Shown here piece by piece: positions 25,232 through 34,028 of a stretch of DNA of 64,000 nucleotides. This DNA is from Amycolatopsis sp. cg9 (GTDB lineage Bacteria > Actinomycetota > Actinomycetes > Mycobacteriales > Pseudonocardiaceae): NCBI RefSeq assembly GCF_041346945.1, contig NZ_CP166850.1, forward strand, positions 496,001 to 560,000, written 5' to 3'. The notes below the pieces were generated by a model. The model had not been told where the DNA came from, searched no databases, and worked only from the letters and a program-made list of their open reading frames with translations. The translations under genes were made by a program, and so were the position numbers. How positions within the stretch are numbered: position 1 is the first letter of the stretch; the number at the start of each line of letters is the position of its first letter.

Positions 25232-26986
25232 TCAGGCCTCCGTGTGGCCCAGCGACGGCCGCGGCGTGAACCGGGCCGCGGGGTCGAGCATCGTGCCCAG
25301 TTCGAGCACGACGAGTTCGTTGCCGCCGGCCCGGACCACCGGGCGCGGCACGTACAACGTCCGCTGCGGCCCGCGCCGCCAGTACCGGCCGAGCGGGAAG
25401 CCGTTGAACCAGGCCAGGCCCTTGCCCCACGCCCCGGTGTCGAGGAAGAGGTCGGCGGGCGCGTCGACATCGATGTCGGCGCGCAGCAGCACCGGTCCGG
25501 CCAGCGGGCCGGTCACCGCGGTCCGCGCCGACGGCCGCAGCGAAGGCACCTCGGACAGGTCGAGCGGCAGCACGTCCCAGCCGGTCAGCGGCTCGCCGTG
25601 CAGTTCGGCGCCGCCGACGATGCCCTTCGCCTCGCCGATCCGCGGGCCGTAGTCGACCCGGCCCTGGTCCTCGACCAGCACCAGGAGCTCGCCCGCCGCC
25701 CGCGGCAGCGCGATCGCGCGGTCGTGGTGCTCCCGCGAGAGCGTGCCCACCGGGTCGCCGTCGAAGAACACCGTCGCGCGGTCGCGCACCTCGCCGAAGG
25801 TCAGCACGCCGGGGCTGTCGCCGTCGACAGCGCAGCGCAGCAACGCCAGCCGCGGCATCGGGGTCAGGTCGTCGAACGCGGGCAGTTCCTCGTGGAACTC
25901 CCAGGTGCCCCAGCGATCCGGCGCGTCGAGCAGCCGCACCGGGTCGCGCAGGACCCCGTGCGGGGTCGGCGCCGGGCGCGCCGGGGGCGGGACGGTGTCG
26001 GGAACCTTGTGGTAGCGGGCGATCACGTCGCGGAAGGCGTGGTACTTCGGCGTCGGGTCACCGGCTTCGTCCAGCGGCGCGTCGTAGTCGTAGGACGTCA
26101 CGATCGGCTGGTAGACGCCCTTGTCGTTGGCGCCGTTGGTGAACCCGAAGTTGGTGCCGCCGTGGAACATGTAGAGGTTGACCGACGCGCCGGCCGCGAG
26201 CAGCGCGTCGAGCTCGGCCGCCGAGTCCGCGGCCGGGGTCGTGTGGTGGTGCGCGCCCCAGTTGTCGAACCAGCCGTTCCAGAACTCGCTGCACATCAGC
26301 GGCCCGGTCGGCTGGTGCGCCCGCAGGATCGCCAGCCGCTCCCGCGCGCCGGAGCCGAAGGAAGCGGTGCGGTGCAAGCCGTCGAGGCTGCCCGCCTCGA
26401 GCATCTCCGGGGTCGGCTGGTCCACTGTGGTCAGCGGCACGGTGATGCCGGCCGCGCGCGTGTGCTCGGCGAGCGCTTTCAGGTAGCGCTTGTCGTCGCC
26501 GAACGCGCCGTACTCGTTCTCGACCTGGACCAGCAGCACCGGCCCGCCGCGGTCGACCTGGTGCGGCACCACGACTTCGTAGACGCGCGTGAGGTACTCG
26601 CGCACGGCGGCGAGGTACCGCGGCTCGAACCGCCGCACCCCCACCTCCGGGTCGCGGAACAGCCAGGCCGGCAGGCCGCCGTTGTCCCATTCGGCGCAGA
26701 TGTACGGGCCGGGCCGGACGATCGCGTACATCCCGGCTTCGGCGACGAGCCGCAGGAAGCGGTCCAGGTCGAGCCCGCCGGTGAGGTCGAAGACGCCGGG
26801 CTCGGGGGCGTGCGCGTTCCACGGCACGTACGTTTCGATGGTGTTGAGGCCCATCCGCCGGGCCTTGTCGATCCGGTCGGCCCACAGGTCCGGGTGCACC
26901 CGGAAGTAGTGCAGGGCACCGGAAAGGATCCGGAACGGACGGCCGTCCAGCAGGAAGTCGGTGTCCCCGATGGCGAACTCAGGCAT
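25232..26986 (-). CDS. GH35 beta-galactosidase, cytoplasmic
   Basis: A 584-residue enzyme with no signal peptide. GH35 landmarks are clear: SGALHYFRVHPDLWADRI near the N terminus, YVPWNAHAPEPGVFD, IVRPGPYICAEWDNGGLPAW, acid/base E158 in VQVENEYG and nucleophile E234 in CSEFWNGWFDNWG. C-terminal jelly-roll domains follow (GKGLAWFNGFPLGRYW). It removes terminal beta-galactose from imported oligosaccharides. ATG 26986 overlaps the end of the GH51 gene by eight bases. Confidence 0.92.
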   Translation of the reverse strand: MPEFAIGDTDFLLDGRPFRILSGALHYFRVHPDLWADRIDKARRMGLNTIETYVPWNAHAPEPGVFDLTGGLDLDRFLRLVAEAGMYAIVRPGPYICAEWDNGGLPAWLFRDPEVGVRRFEPRYLAAVREYLTRVYEVVVPHQVDRGGPVLLVQVENEYGAFGDDKRYLKALAEHTRAAGITVPLTTVDQPTPEMLEAGSLDGLHRTASFGSGARERLAILRAHQPTGPLMCSEFWNGWFDNWGAHHHTTPAADSAAELDALLAAGASVNLYMFHGGTNFGFTNGANDKGVYQPIVTSYDYDAPLDEAGDPTPKYHAFRDVIARYHKVPDTVPPPARPAPTPHGVLRDPVRLLDAPDRWGTWEFHEELPAFDDLTPMPRLALLRCAVDGDSPGVLTFGEVRDRATVFFDGDPVGTLSREHHDRAIALPRAAGELLVLVEDQGRVDYGPRIGEAKGIVGGAELHGEPLTGWDVLPLDLSEVPSLRPSARTAVTGPLAGPVLLRADIDVDAPADLFLDTGAWGKGLAWFNGFPLGRYWRRGPQRTLYVPRPVVRAGGNELVVLELGTMLDPAARFTPRPSLGHTEA

Positions 26987-28499
26987 GCCGGCCCGCCTCC
27001 GGGCTCAGCTGGAGCACCGTCCAGGACAAGGGTGGCAGTGTCGCGGTGATGGTGGTCCCCCCTGGGTCGGACGTCGTGGCGGTGCCGGGGAGCGGCACCG
27101 GCCGGACCGGTTGCGAGACGGCGGTGTTGACGGCGTGCCGGGATTCGCCGGCGGGCGCGGTCAGGGTTTCGGCGGCGTACACGCCGAACCGGGCGCCGCG
27201 GAGCCGGAGGCGGACCTCGGTCGGCGACGCCGTGGCGCGGTTGGTCAGGAACACCGCGCCCCGCCCGGATTCTTCGACCGTCGCGGCGACGTCGACGAGG
27301 TCGACTTCGCCGTGCTGCGCGGTGCGCAGCCGCGGGCCTTCGACGGCCAGGCGCAGGCTCGCCCCGCCGGCCAGCGCGGCGACCCGCTGGAACGGGTGGA
27401 ACGTCGACTGCCGCCAGGCCGGGCCGCCGGGCTCGGTGCGGATCGGCGCGATGACGTTCACCAGCTGCGCCTGGTTCGCCATCGTGACGCGGTCGACGTT
27501 GCGCAGCAGCGAACTCAGCAGCGAGCCGACGACGACCGCGTCGGTGACGGTGTAGTCGTCCTCGATGATCCTCGGGTGCTCCCGCCAGCCGCCCTCGGCG
27601 AGCCGGGCCTGGTCGACCTCGTTCCAGCGGCGCAGGTCCCAGACGTTCCACTCGTCGACGCTGATCCCGACGTCCAGCCCGAGTTCGTCGATGATCCCCG
27701 CCACCGTGCCGATGTAGGCGTCGAGCGCGGCGCCGCTGGCCAGGTAGCTGTCGGTGTCGCCGTGTAGTTCCTGGTAGTAGGCGTGCAGCGAGATGTGGTC
27801 GGCGAGCCCGGCCGTGTGGCGCAGCACCGTCCGCTCCCAGTCGCCGAACGTCGGCATGTCCGCGTGGGAGCTGCCCGCGACGACGAGTTCGACGCCGGGG
27901 TCGATCATCCGCATGACCCGCGCGGTCTCGGCGGCCAGGCGGCCGTACTCGTCGGCGGTCTTGTGGCCGATCTGCCACGGGCCGTCCATCTCGTTGCCCA
28001 GGCACCACAGCTTGAAGCCGAACGGGCGGTCGGCGCCGTTCGCGCGCCGCCGCTCGCTCAGCGCCGTGCCACCGGCGTGGTTGCAGTACTCCAGGACGTC
28101 GGCGGCTTCCTGGATGCCGCGGGTACCGAGGTTGACCGCGTACATCACCTCGGTACCCGCGGCTTCGGCCCACGCGACGAATTCGTGCAGGCCGAAGCGG
28201 TTGGACTCCACGCTGTGCCAGGCCGGGTCGAGCCGGGCGGGCCGGTCCGGGCCGACGCCGTCCTCCCAGCGGTAGCCGGAGACGAAGTTGCCGCCGGGGT
28301 AACGGACGACGGTCGGCCCGAGCTCCCGGACCAGCTCCAGGACATCACCGCGGAAGCCGCGATCGTCCGAAGTGGAGTGTCCGGGTTCGTACAACCCGGT
28401 GTACACGGACCGGCCCATGTGCTCGACGAACGAGCCGAAGAGGCGACGCGGGACCGGGCCGATGACCTGGCCCGCGTCGCCTTCGATGTGGACGGTCAT
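26979..28499 (-). CDS. GH51 alpha-L-arabinofuranosidase, cytoplasmic
   Basis: A 506-residue enzyme without signal peptide. It starts with RRLFGSFVEHMGRSVYTGLY, has VVRYPGGNFVSGYRWEDGVG, acid/base E170 in WCLGNEMDGPW and nucleophile E283 in SVDEWNVWD, the GH51 hallmarks. A C-terminal beta-sandwich ends in LPPLSWTVLQL. It strips arabinofuranose side chains from imported oligosaccharides. ATG 28499 overlaps the binding-protein stop by four bases (ATGA), so uptake and hydrolysis genes are coupled. Confidence 0.93.
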   Translation of the reverse strand: MTVHIEGDAGQVIGPVPRRLFGSFVEHMGRSVYTGLYEPGHSTSDDRGFRGDVLELVRELGPTVVRYPGGNFVSGYRWEDGVGPDRPARLDPAWHSVESNRFGLHEFVAWAEAAGTEVMYAVNLGTRGIQEAADVLEYCNHAGGTALSERRRANGADRPFGFKLWCLGNEMDGPWQIGHKTADEYGRLAAETARVMRMIDPGVELVVAGSSHADMPTFGDWERTVLRHTAGLADHISLHAYYQELHGDTDSYLASGAALDAYIGTVAGIIDELGLDVGISVDEWNVWDLRRWNEVDQARLAEGGWREHPRIIEDDYTVTDAVVVGSLLSSLLRNVDRVTMANQAQLVNVIAPIRTEPGGPAWRQSTFHPFQRVAALAGGASLRLAVEGPRLRTAQHGEVDLVDVAATVEESGRGAVFLTNRATASPTEVRLRLRGARFGVYAAETLTAPAGESRHAVNTAVSQPVRPVPLPGTATTSDPGGTTITATLPPLSWTVLQLSPEAGRHA

Positions 28500-29836
28500 C
28501 CCGCGCTGACCGTGAAGCCCTGCTGGTTGCCGTAGTCCACGATGGCCTGCTGCCAGGCCGCCAGCCCGGCGTCGAGACCGGTGCCGTTCAGGTAGGCCTT
28601 GCCCGCGGTGTCGCTGAACACGCTGTTGGCGTAGGTCTGGTACGGCAGGTAGGTCCAGCCCGGGGCGACGTCCTTCGACGCCTGGGTGAGCACCTGGTTG
28701 ATCTTCTGGCCGGCGAAGTACGGCGCGGCCTGGTCGACGAACGCGGGCGAGGTCAGGTCGGCCGTCGTGGACGGGAACCCGCCGCTCTTGATGAACGGCT
28801 GGACACCGCCGCCGTGGTTGAGCCAGCGCACGAACGCCGCGGCGAGCGCCGGGTTCTTGCTCTGCTTGAGCACCGACTGCGTGCTGCCGCCGTTTTCCGC
28901 GGTGACCGCCTGCTGCCCGTCGTAGGTCGGCATCGGCGCCACCGCCCACTTGCCGCTGCCGCCGGGGACCGAAGAGATGAAGTTGCCCGGCATCCAGGCG
29001 CCGGTGACGAGGGAGGAGATGGTGCCGTCGCCGAGGGCGCGGAACCAGTCGTCGGACCACTCCTTGACCGGGGCGAGCAGCTTGCCCTGGATCAGCTGGT
29101 CCCACATCGCGGTCCACTTCTTGGTGCCCGCGTCGGCGAAGTTCACCTTCACGTTCCGGCCGTCGACGCCGAACGGGTGCCCGCCGGCCTGCCAGATCAT
29201 GCTCAGCGCGAACCCGGGGTCGCCGGTGTCGGAGGTGATGTACTTCGTCGGGTCGGCGGTGTGCAGCTTCTTCGCCGCGGCGACGTACTCCTCCCACGTC
29301 TTCGGCACGGCGATGGCGTTCTTGTCGAAGACTTCCTTGTTGTAGAACAGCGCCATCGGTCCGGAGTCCTGCGGCAGGCCGTAGACCCCGTTGCCGTTCT
29401 TCACCTGCGCCCACGTCGAGGCGCTGTAGTCCTTTTCGAACGAGCCGAAGCCGAACTGGTTGAGGTCGGCCAGTGAATCGGTCAGCGCGAACTGCGGGAG
29501 GGCGTAGTACTCGATCTGCGCGACGTCCGGCGCGCCGGAGCCCGCCTTGATCGCGTTCTGCAGCTTGGTGTACTCGTCCTTGTTCGTGCCGGCGTTGACG
29601 TAGTTCACCTTGACGTTCGGGTATTCCTTCTCGAACGCGGCGACCTGGTCCTTGGCCGAGGGGGTCCAGCTCCAGTAGGTGATCGTCCCGCCCGCCTTGA
29701 GCGCGGCGTCGACGGAGTCCTGGGTGCCGGTGGCGGCGGCGGGCCCGGACGAGCTCCCGGAGGAGCAGCCGACCGCCAGGGCGGCGGCCAGCGCGACGGC
29801 GGCGAACGCCTTGGCGCGACTGCGGATGCGTGACAT
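28496..29836 (-). CDS. ABC transporter sugar-binding lipoprotein
   Basis: A 446-residue family-1 solute-binding protein. A lipoprotein signal ends in AVGCSSGSSS (Cys near 24). Body features include GGTITYWSWTPSAKDQVAAF, GSGAPDVAQIEYYALPQF, YGLPQDSGPMALFYNKEVFD and FVRWLNHGGGVQPFI. It captures oligosaccharides outside the membrane for the two permeases upstream. ATG 29836 is 29 bases after the permease stop. No ATPase gene is present in the operon, as is common in actinomycetes, which use a shared MsiK-type ATPase. Confidence 0.92.
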   Translation of the reverse strand: MSRIRSRAKAFAAVALAAALAVGCSSGSSSGPAAATGTQDSVDAALKAGGTITYWSWTPSAKDQVAAFEKEYPNVKVNYVNAGTNKDEYTKLQNAIKAGSGAPDVAQIEYYALPQFALTDSLADLNQFGFGSFEKDYSASTWAQVKNGNGVYGLPQDSGPMALFYNKEVFDKNAIAVPKTWEEYVAAAKKLHTADPTKYITSDTGDPGFALSMIWQAGGHPFGVDGRNVKVNFADAGTKKWTAMWDQLIQGKLLAPVKEWSDDWFRALGDGTISSLVTGAWMPGNFISSVPGGSGKWAVAPMPTYDGQQAVTAENGGSTQSVLKQSKNPALAAAFVRWLNHGGGVQPFIKSGGFPSTTADLTSPAFVDQAAPYFAGQKINQVLTQASKDVAPGWTYLPYQTYANSVFSDTAGKAYLNGTGLDAGLAAWQQAIVDYGNQQGFTVSAG

Positions 29837-29865
29837 CGAGTGTCCCTTCACGACGGTGTGACGGC

Positions 29866-30729
29866 TTATTGCTTGACGCTCCCGGCGCTCAGCCCGGACT
29901 GCCAGAACCGTTGCATGAGCAGGAAAGCGAGGACGAGTGGGATGATGGTGAGCAGCGATCCGGTGAGCACGAGGTTGAAGATCGGCTGCGCGCCGGCGCC
30001 GTTGGCCTGCGCGCTCCACTGGTTCAGCCCGACGGTCAGCGGATACCACTTGGGCTCGCTGAGCATGATCAGCGGCAGGAAGTAGTTGTTCCAGGTCTGC
30101 ACCATGGTGAACAGCGCGACGGTCACAATCCCCGGGACGAGCTGGCGCAGCGTCACGGTGAGGAAGATCCGGAACTCTCCCGCGCCGTCGATCCGCGCCG
30201 CTTCGAGCAGCTCGTCGGGGATGGCGTCGGCGGCGTAGACCCAGATCAGGTAGAGGCCGAACGGGCTGATCAGCGACGGGATGATGATGGCCAGCGGGGT
30301 GTTGGTCAGCCCGAGCTTGCTGAACATCAGGAACGTCGGCACGGCGAGCGCGGTGGCGGGCACGGCGACCGCGCCGAGCACGACGGCGAACACCGCGCGA
30401 CGGCCCGGGAAGCGGTACTTGGCCAGCCCGTACCCCGCCGCCGTGGCGAGGATCGTCGCCCCGCCGGCGCCGACCACGACGTACAGGAGCGTGTTGCCCA
30501 GCCAGCGGAAGAAGATCCCGTTGTTGTAGGTGAACGTCTGGCCGATGTTGTCGAACAGCGCGAACGGGCCGCCGAAGGACAGGCCCGACGTCGAGAACAG
30601 GGCCGCCTGCGTCTTGGTCGCGTTGATCACCAGCCACGCGAGCGGGACCAGGGTGTAGAGCAGGTACAGCGCCATGACGGCGGTGAGCGTGCGCGACTTC
30701 TTCGGCCGCGTCACCGAGAACGTGGCCAC
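29866..30729 (-). CDS. ABC sugar permease, MalG/CUT1 type
   Basis: A 287-residue protein with six membrane segments. The cytoplasmic EAA loop reads ELLEAARIDGAGEFRIFLTV (E-AA-x-DGA, the ATPase docking site), followed by LRQLVPGIVTVALF. C terminus LMQRFWQSGLSAGSVKQ is typical of the MalG class (QR.F..GL..GAVKG). GTG 30729 lies one base after the stop of the partner permease. Confidence 0.92.
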   Translation of the reverse strand: MATFSVTRPKKSRTLTAVMALYLLYTLVPLAWLVINATKTQAALFSTSGLSFGGPFALFDNIGQTFTYNNGIFFRWLGNTLLYVVVGAGGATILATAAGYGLAKYRFPGRRAVFAVVLGAVAVPATALAVPTFLMFSKLGLTNTPLAIIIPSLISPFGLYLIWVYAADAIPDELLEAARIDGAGEFRIFLTVTLRQLVPGIVTVALFTMVQTWNNYFLPLIMLSEPKWYPLTVGLNQWSAQANGAGAQPIFNLVLTGSLLTIIPLVLAFLLMQRFWQSGLSAGSVKQ

Positions 30730-30730
30730 G

Positions 30731-31660
30731 TCACATCCCCTTCCGGGTACCGCGCAGCTGCACGACGTAGGCGATGACCGCGGTGATCACGCCCATCACG
30801 ATCGCGACCGTGGCGGAGTAGTTGTACTGCTGACCGGCGAAGGAAAGGTTGTAGGCGTACATGTTCGGCGTGTAGAAGGTGCCGATCACGTTCGGCACCA
30901 GGTTGCGCATGATGTTCGGCTCGTTGAACAGCTGGAAGCTGCCGATGATCGAGAAGATGGTCGCGATCACGACGGCGCCGCGGATCGCGGGGAGCTTGAC
31001 GGAGAAGATCGTGCGGAACGTGCCGGCGCCGTCGATCGCGGCGGCTTCGAACAGCTCCTTGGGGATCACCTTCAGCGCCGAGTAGAAGATGAGCATGTTG
31101 TAGCCGACGAACTCCCAGGTCACGACGTTGCCGATCGAGGTGAGCAGCCAGTTCTGGGACAGCGGCTTCACGGCGTCGGTGCCGAGCAGGTGGTTGAGGT
31201 CCGCGGCGAGCCCGAAGTGGTCGCCGTAGATGAAGCCCCACATCAGCGCGGCGACCACGGCGGGCACCGCGTACGGCAGGAAGATCACGATCCGGAAGAA
31301 CCCGGCGGCGTGCAGCCGGGCGCTGTCGATCGCCAGCGCCGCGACCAGCGCGAGCAGCAGCATGATCGGCACCTGCACGGCGAGGAACACCAGCACCCGC
31401 TGGAAGGACTCCCAGAACTTCGGGTCGGCCAGCACCTGCGCGTAGTTGTCGGCGCCGACGAAGACCGTGCCGCCGAAGAAGGCCTGGTCGCGGAAGAGGC
31501 TGAGGACGAACGCGTAGACAACGGGCGCGATGAAGGTCAGCGCGAACACCAGCATGAAGGGGGCGACGAAGAGCCAGCCGCGCCAGTTCCGCCGCCGGCG
31601 GCGGGCCGGCGGCGCCGGGCGAGCCGGTGCCGCGACGGGCGGTGCCGCTGTGGACGTCAT
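30731..31660 (-). CDS. ABC sugar permease, MalF/UgpA type
   Basis: A 309-residue protein with a basic N terminus (PPARRRRRNWRGWLFVAPFM), six membrane segments and an EAA loop ELFEAAAIDGAGTFRTIFSV followed by KLPAIRGAV. It is the first gene of the uptake/degradation operon. ATG 31660 is chosen. The frame is open upstream across the operator region but without a ribosome site. Confidence 0.92.
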   Translation of the reverse strand: MTSTAAPPVAAPARPAPPARRRRRNWRGWLFVAPFMLVFALTFIAPVVYAFVLSLFRDQAFFGGTVFVGADNYAQVLADPKFWESFQRVLVFLAVQVPIMLLLALVAALAIDSARLHAAGFFRIVIFLPYAVPAVVAALMWGFIYGDHFGLAADLNHLLGTDAVKPLSQNWLLTSIGNVVTWEFVGYNMLIFYSALKVIPKELFEAAAIDGAGTFRTIFSVKLPAIRGAVVIATIFSIIGSFQLFNEPNIMRNLVPNVIGTFYTPNMYAYNLSFAGQQYNYSATVAIVMGVITAVIAYVVQLRGTRKGM

Positions 31661-31682
31661 CGTCCCTCCGGTGTTCGTGCGG

Positions 31683-31698
31683 ATGTTTACGTCAACAT
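31683..31698. promoter_or_regulatory. LacI-type operator 1 (ATGTTTACGTCAACAT)
   Basis: A 16-bp near-perfect palindrome with a central CG, 23 bases upstream of the first permease gene. On the minus strand it contains TTGACG (31690-31695), a good -35 for the ABC/glycosidase operon. Binding would block the promoter. It is the reverse complement of operator 2. Confidence 0.75.
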
Positions 31699-31717
31699 GG
31701 ACGGTCGGAGGGTAACG

Positions 31718-31732
31718 TGTTGACGTAAACAT
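31718..31732. promoter_or_regulatory. LacI-type operator 2 (TGTTGACGTAAACAT)
   Basis: The same motif in opposite orientation, 27 bases before the LacI gene. On the plus strand it contains TTGACG (31720-31725), a possible -35 for the regulator gene itself. Centres of the two sites are about 35 bases apart. Confidence 0.75.
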
Positions 31733-31758
31733 GTCCAGGACACCTCGAGGAGCCACCC

Positions 31759-32778
31759 GTGCCGACTGCATCCCCGCGCCGTGGACCGTCGATGGCGGAC
31801 GTCGCGCGCGAGGCTGGGGTCTCCGGCCAGACCGTGTCCCGGGTCGCGAACGGCAAGACGAACGTCGACGACGCCACGCGCGACCGGGTGCTCGCCGCGA
31901 TGCGCCGGATCGGCTACCGCCCCAACAGCGCGGCCCGCGCGCTGCGCAACGGCAAGTTCCGCAGCATCGGCGTGATCATTTCGGCGCTCCCGACGTTCGG
32001 CAACAGCCGCACCCTCGACGCCATCGCGGCGGCGGTCGTCGCGCAGGGGTTCTCGATCATCCTGATGCCGGTGACGCGCCCGACGCAGGGCGAGGTGACG
32101 GGCGCGTTCAGCAAGCTCAACGAGCAGGCGGTCGACGGCGTGATCATCCTGATCGAGCAGCACCAGCTCGACCAGAGCTCGATCGAGCTGCCGCACGGGC
32201 TCCCGGTGGTGGTGATCGACTCCAGCGCCCGGTACGACTACCCGGTCGTCGACACCGACCAGGCCGACGGCGCCGCGACGGCGACCCGGCACCTGCTTTC
32301 GCTGGGGCACGAGACGGTGTGGCACATCGCGGGCCCGCCGCAGTCCTATTCGGCCGAACGGCGCCGGAAGTCGTGGCGGTCCACTTTGGAGCTCGCGGGC
32401 GCGTTCGTACCGCCGGTGCTGACCGGCGACTGGTCCCCTTCTTCGGGGTACGAAGCGGGTTTGACGCTGGCGGCCGACCCGTCGGTGACGGCGGTGTTCG
32501 CGGCGAACGACCAGATGGCACTGGGGTTGCTGCGGGCGTTGCACGAGGCGGGCCGGTCCGTGCCGGGCGAGGTGAGCGTGGTCGGGTTCGACGACATGGA
32601 GGAGTCGGCGCACTTCTGGCCACCCCTGACGACGATCCGGCAGTCGTTCGAAGCGGTCGGGCGGCACGCGGTGGCGGCGCTGCTGACGGAGATCGAGACG
32701 GGGGCGGAGGCGGGGGAACCGGTGAGCGTGCCGACGGAACTCGTGCTGCGTTCCAGCACCGCGGCGCCCCCGGCCTGA
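31759..32778 (+). CDS. LacI-family transcriptional regulator of the arabinogalactan-type locus
   Basis: A 339-residue protein. The N-terminal HTH and hinge read MADVAREAGVSGQTVSRVAN and then YRPNSAARALRNGK. The periplasmic-binding-like sensor has IGVIISALPTFGNSRTLDAI, VFAANDQMALGLLRALHEAG and VVGFDDMEESAHFWPPLTTI. GTG 31759 has GAGGAG seven bases upstream. It is divergent from the ABC/GH51/GH35/GH30 operon with two matching operators between them, so it is the local repressor, probably released by an arabinose- or galactose-containing sugar. Confidence 0.92.
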   Translation: MPTASPRRGPSMADVAREAGVSGQTVSRVANGKTNVDDATRDRVLAAMRRIGYRPNSAARALRNGKFRSIGVIISALPTFGNSRTLDAIAAAVVAQGFSIILMPVTRPTQGEVTGAFSKLNEQAVDGVIILIEQHQLDQSSIELPHGLPVVVIDSSARYDYPVVDTDQADGAATATRHLLSLGHETVWHIAGPPQSYSAERRRKSWRSTLELAGAFVPPVLTGDWSPSSGYEAGLTLAADPSVTAVFAANDQMALGLLRALHEAGRSVPGEVSVVGFDDMEESAHFWPPLTTIRQSFEAVGRHAVAALLTEIETGAEAGEPVSVPTELVLRSSTAAPPA

Positions 32779-33149
32779 CGCGGCGCGGTGCCGGCGCGGG
32801 ACCCAGCGTGGTCGCGAATGGGTCATTGGGGATCTCCGCGGTCCCGAATGACCCATTCGCGACCTCGGCAGCACCGCGCGAACCCGCTGCACGGCGCCAA
32901 CGAGCGCACCAGCCCGACGGCGAGACCACGAGGTGGCGCGGAAGCCAGGCACCGGACAACACCGCCGGGGCCGCGGAATTGTCGGTGCCTGCCGGTAGCG
33001 TGGAAAACGGGGGGCGCCCCCAAGCGGAAGTTCTCGTTTCACCGCGCGGGTGCCGGGGCATTACCGGCCACCAAGCCGGGACCACCGGTACCGCAAACGT
33101 CGCAATGGTGTGGACCATTCGGCGTCATCCCCACCGAAACGAGGCCGTC
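32779..33149. other. 371-base intergenic region; palindrome, otherwise no gene seen
   Basis: The left part holds the long palindrome 32810-32864. A short inverted repeat AATGGT-GTGG-ACCATT (33104-33119) lies 30 bases before the small membrane protein gene and may belong to its promoter. The middle (32870-33090) has open frames only as codon-bias shadows. I see no convincing gene or RNA in it. Confidence 0.5.
32810..32864. repeat. Long palindrome, GGTCGCGAATG family
   Basis: GGTCGCGAATGGGTCATT (32810-32827) is exactly inverted at 32847-32864. Pairing continues inward after one mismatch. It shares the GGTCGCGAATG(a/g)(g/c)TCATT core with the palindrome at 60809, so it belongs to a dispersed family. 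It may terminate the LacI transcript. Confidence 0.8.
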
Positions 33150-33332
33150 ATGCTCGCCATTCTCGCCGCCGTGCTCTTCGGGCTAGCCCTGTTGATGGAG
33201 CTGGCCGGGTTCGGGCTCGGCCCGGTCGTCACGACCGGGACGCTGACCACCGCCGGGCTGCTGTGCGTCGCCCTGCACCTGGCCGGCGTCGCCACCGACC
33301 GGTCGCGGTTCAGCCGGCGGCGGCGCCGCTGA
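33150..33332 (+). CDS. Small two-helix membrane protein (60 aa)
   Basis: Two hydrophobic helices (MLAILAAVLFGLALLMELAG and GTLTTAGLLCVALHLAGVA) joined by GFGLGPVVTT, then a basic tail RSRFSRRRRR that should stay in the cytoplasm. ATG 33150 follows GAGG. Its last 23 bases overlap the convergent DsbA-like gene. Function unknown. It resembles the many short actinomycete membrane proteins annotated as hypothetical. Confidence 0.65.
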   Translation: MLAILAAVLFGLALLMELAGFGLGPVVTTGTLTTAGLLCVALHLAGVATDRSRFSRRRRR

Positions 33333-33954
33333 CCTCCGCCGCGCGCGTCAGCACCTGCGCGAACACCTCGGCCGACTGGGCGCCGGACACCCCGAAGCGC
33401 TGGTCGACCACGAAGAACGGGACGCCGGACGCGCCGAGGGCGCGGGCCTGCTCGCCGTCCGCCGCGACTTCGGCTTCGTAGGCGTCGGACTCGAGCACGG
33501 CCCGCGCTTCCCCGGCGTCGAGCCCCGCTTCGGCGGCCAGCTCCACCAGCGAGTCGCGGTCGAACAGCGACCGGCGCTCGGTGAAGTGCGCGCGGTAGAA
33601 CCGGTCGACGACGGCGTCGGCCAGGCCGCGGTCACCGGCGAGGTGGACCAGCCGGTGGCCGTCGACGGTGTTGCCCATGTGGACACCGTCCAGGTGGTAC
33701 TCGAGACCGTCGGCGGCCGCGCGCTCTTCCATCTGCGCTTCCATCGCGTCGGCTTCTTCCAGTGTGCGGCCGTACTTTTCGGCCAGCACCTCACGCGTCG
33801 GCCGCGAAGTCCCGCGCGGGAACGACGGGTCGAGCTGGAACGAGTGGTGCACCACCTCGACCTCGACACCGAGCTCGGCGACCGCCCGCTCGAAGCGGCG
33901 TTTGCCGAGATAACACCAGGGACAGACCAGATCGGACCAGATGTCTACGCGCAC
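33310..33954 (-). CDS. DsbA-family oxidoreductase (FrnE-like)
   Basis: A 214-residue cytoplasmic thioredoxin-fold protein. The active site is CPWC in WSDLVCPWCYLGKRRFE (Cys about 11 and 14), with cis-Pro in GVPFFVVDQRFGVSGAQ. The helical insert and HSFQLDPSFPRG mark the FrnE/2-hydroxychromene isomerase-like branch, which acts as a disulfide isomerase or oxidoreductase. No signal peptide. The substrate is unknown. Confidence 0.88.
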   Translation of the reverse strand: MRVDIWSDLVCPWCYLGKRRFERAVAELGVEVEVVHHSFQLDPSFPRGTSRPTREVLAEKYGRTLEEADAMEAQMEERAAADGLEYHLDGVHMGNTVDGHRLVHLAGDRGLADAVVDRFYRAHFTERRSLFDRDSLVELAAEAGLDAGEARAVLESDAYEAEVAADGEQARALGASGVPFFVVDQRFGVSGAQSAEVFAQVLTRAAEVSGAAAG

Positions 33955-34028
33955 GCCACCAAGCTAACCGAAGGGGCGCCGCGCACTTCAAGGTAACCGG
34001 CGGCGACCTGCGGGATAGGGTGTGGCCG

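Noticed and set aside
23048..27049. 1333-codon open frame on the plus strand
   Set aside because: It is the antisense shadow of the GH30 and GH35 genes. Composition is R/A/G/V-rich with no domain, and the minus strand carries clear catalytic motifs.
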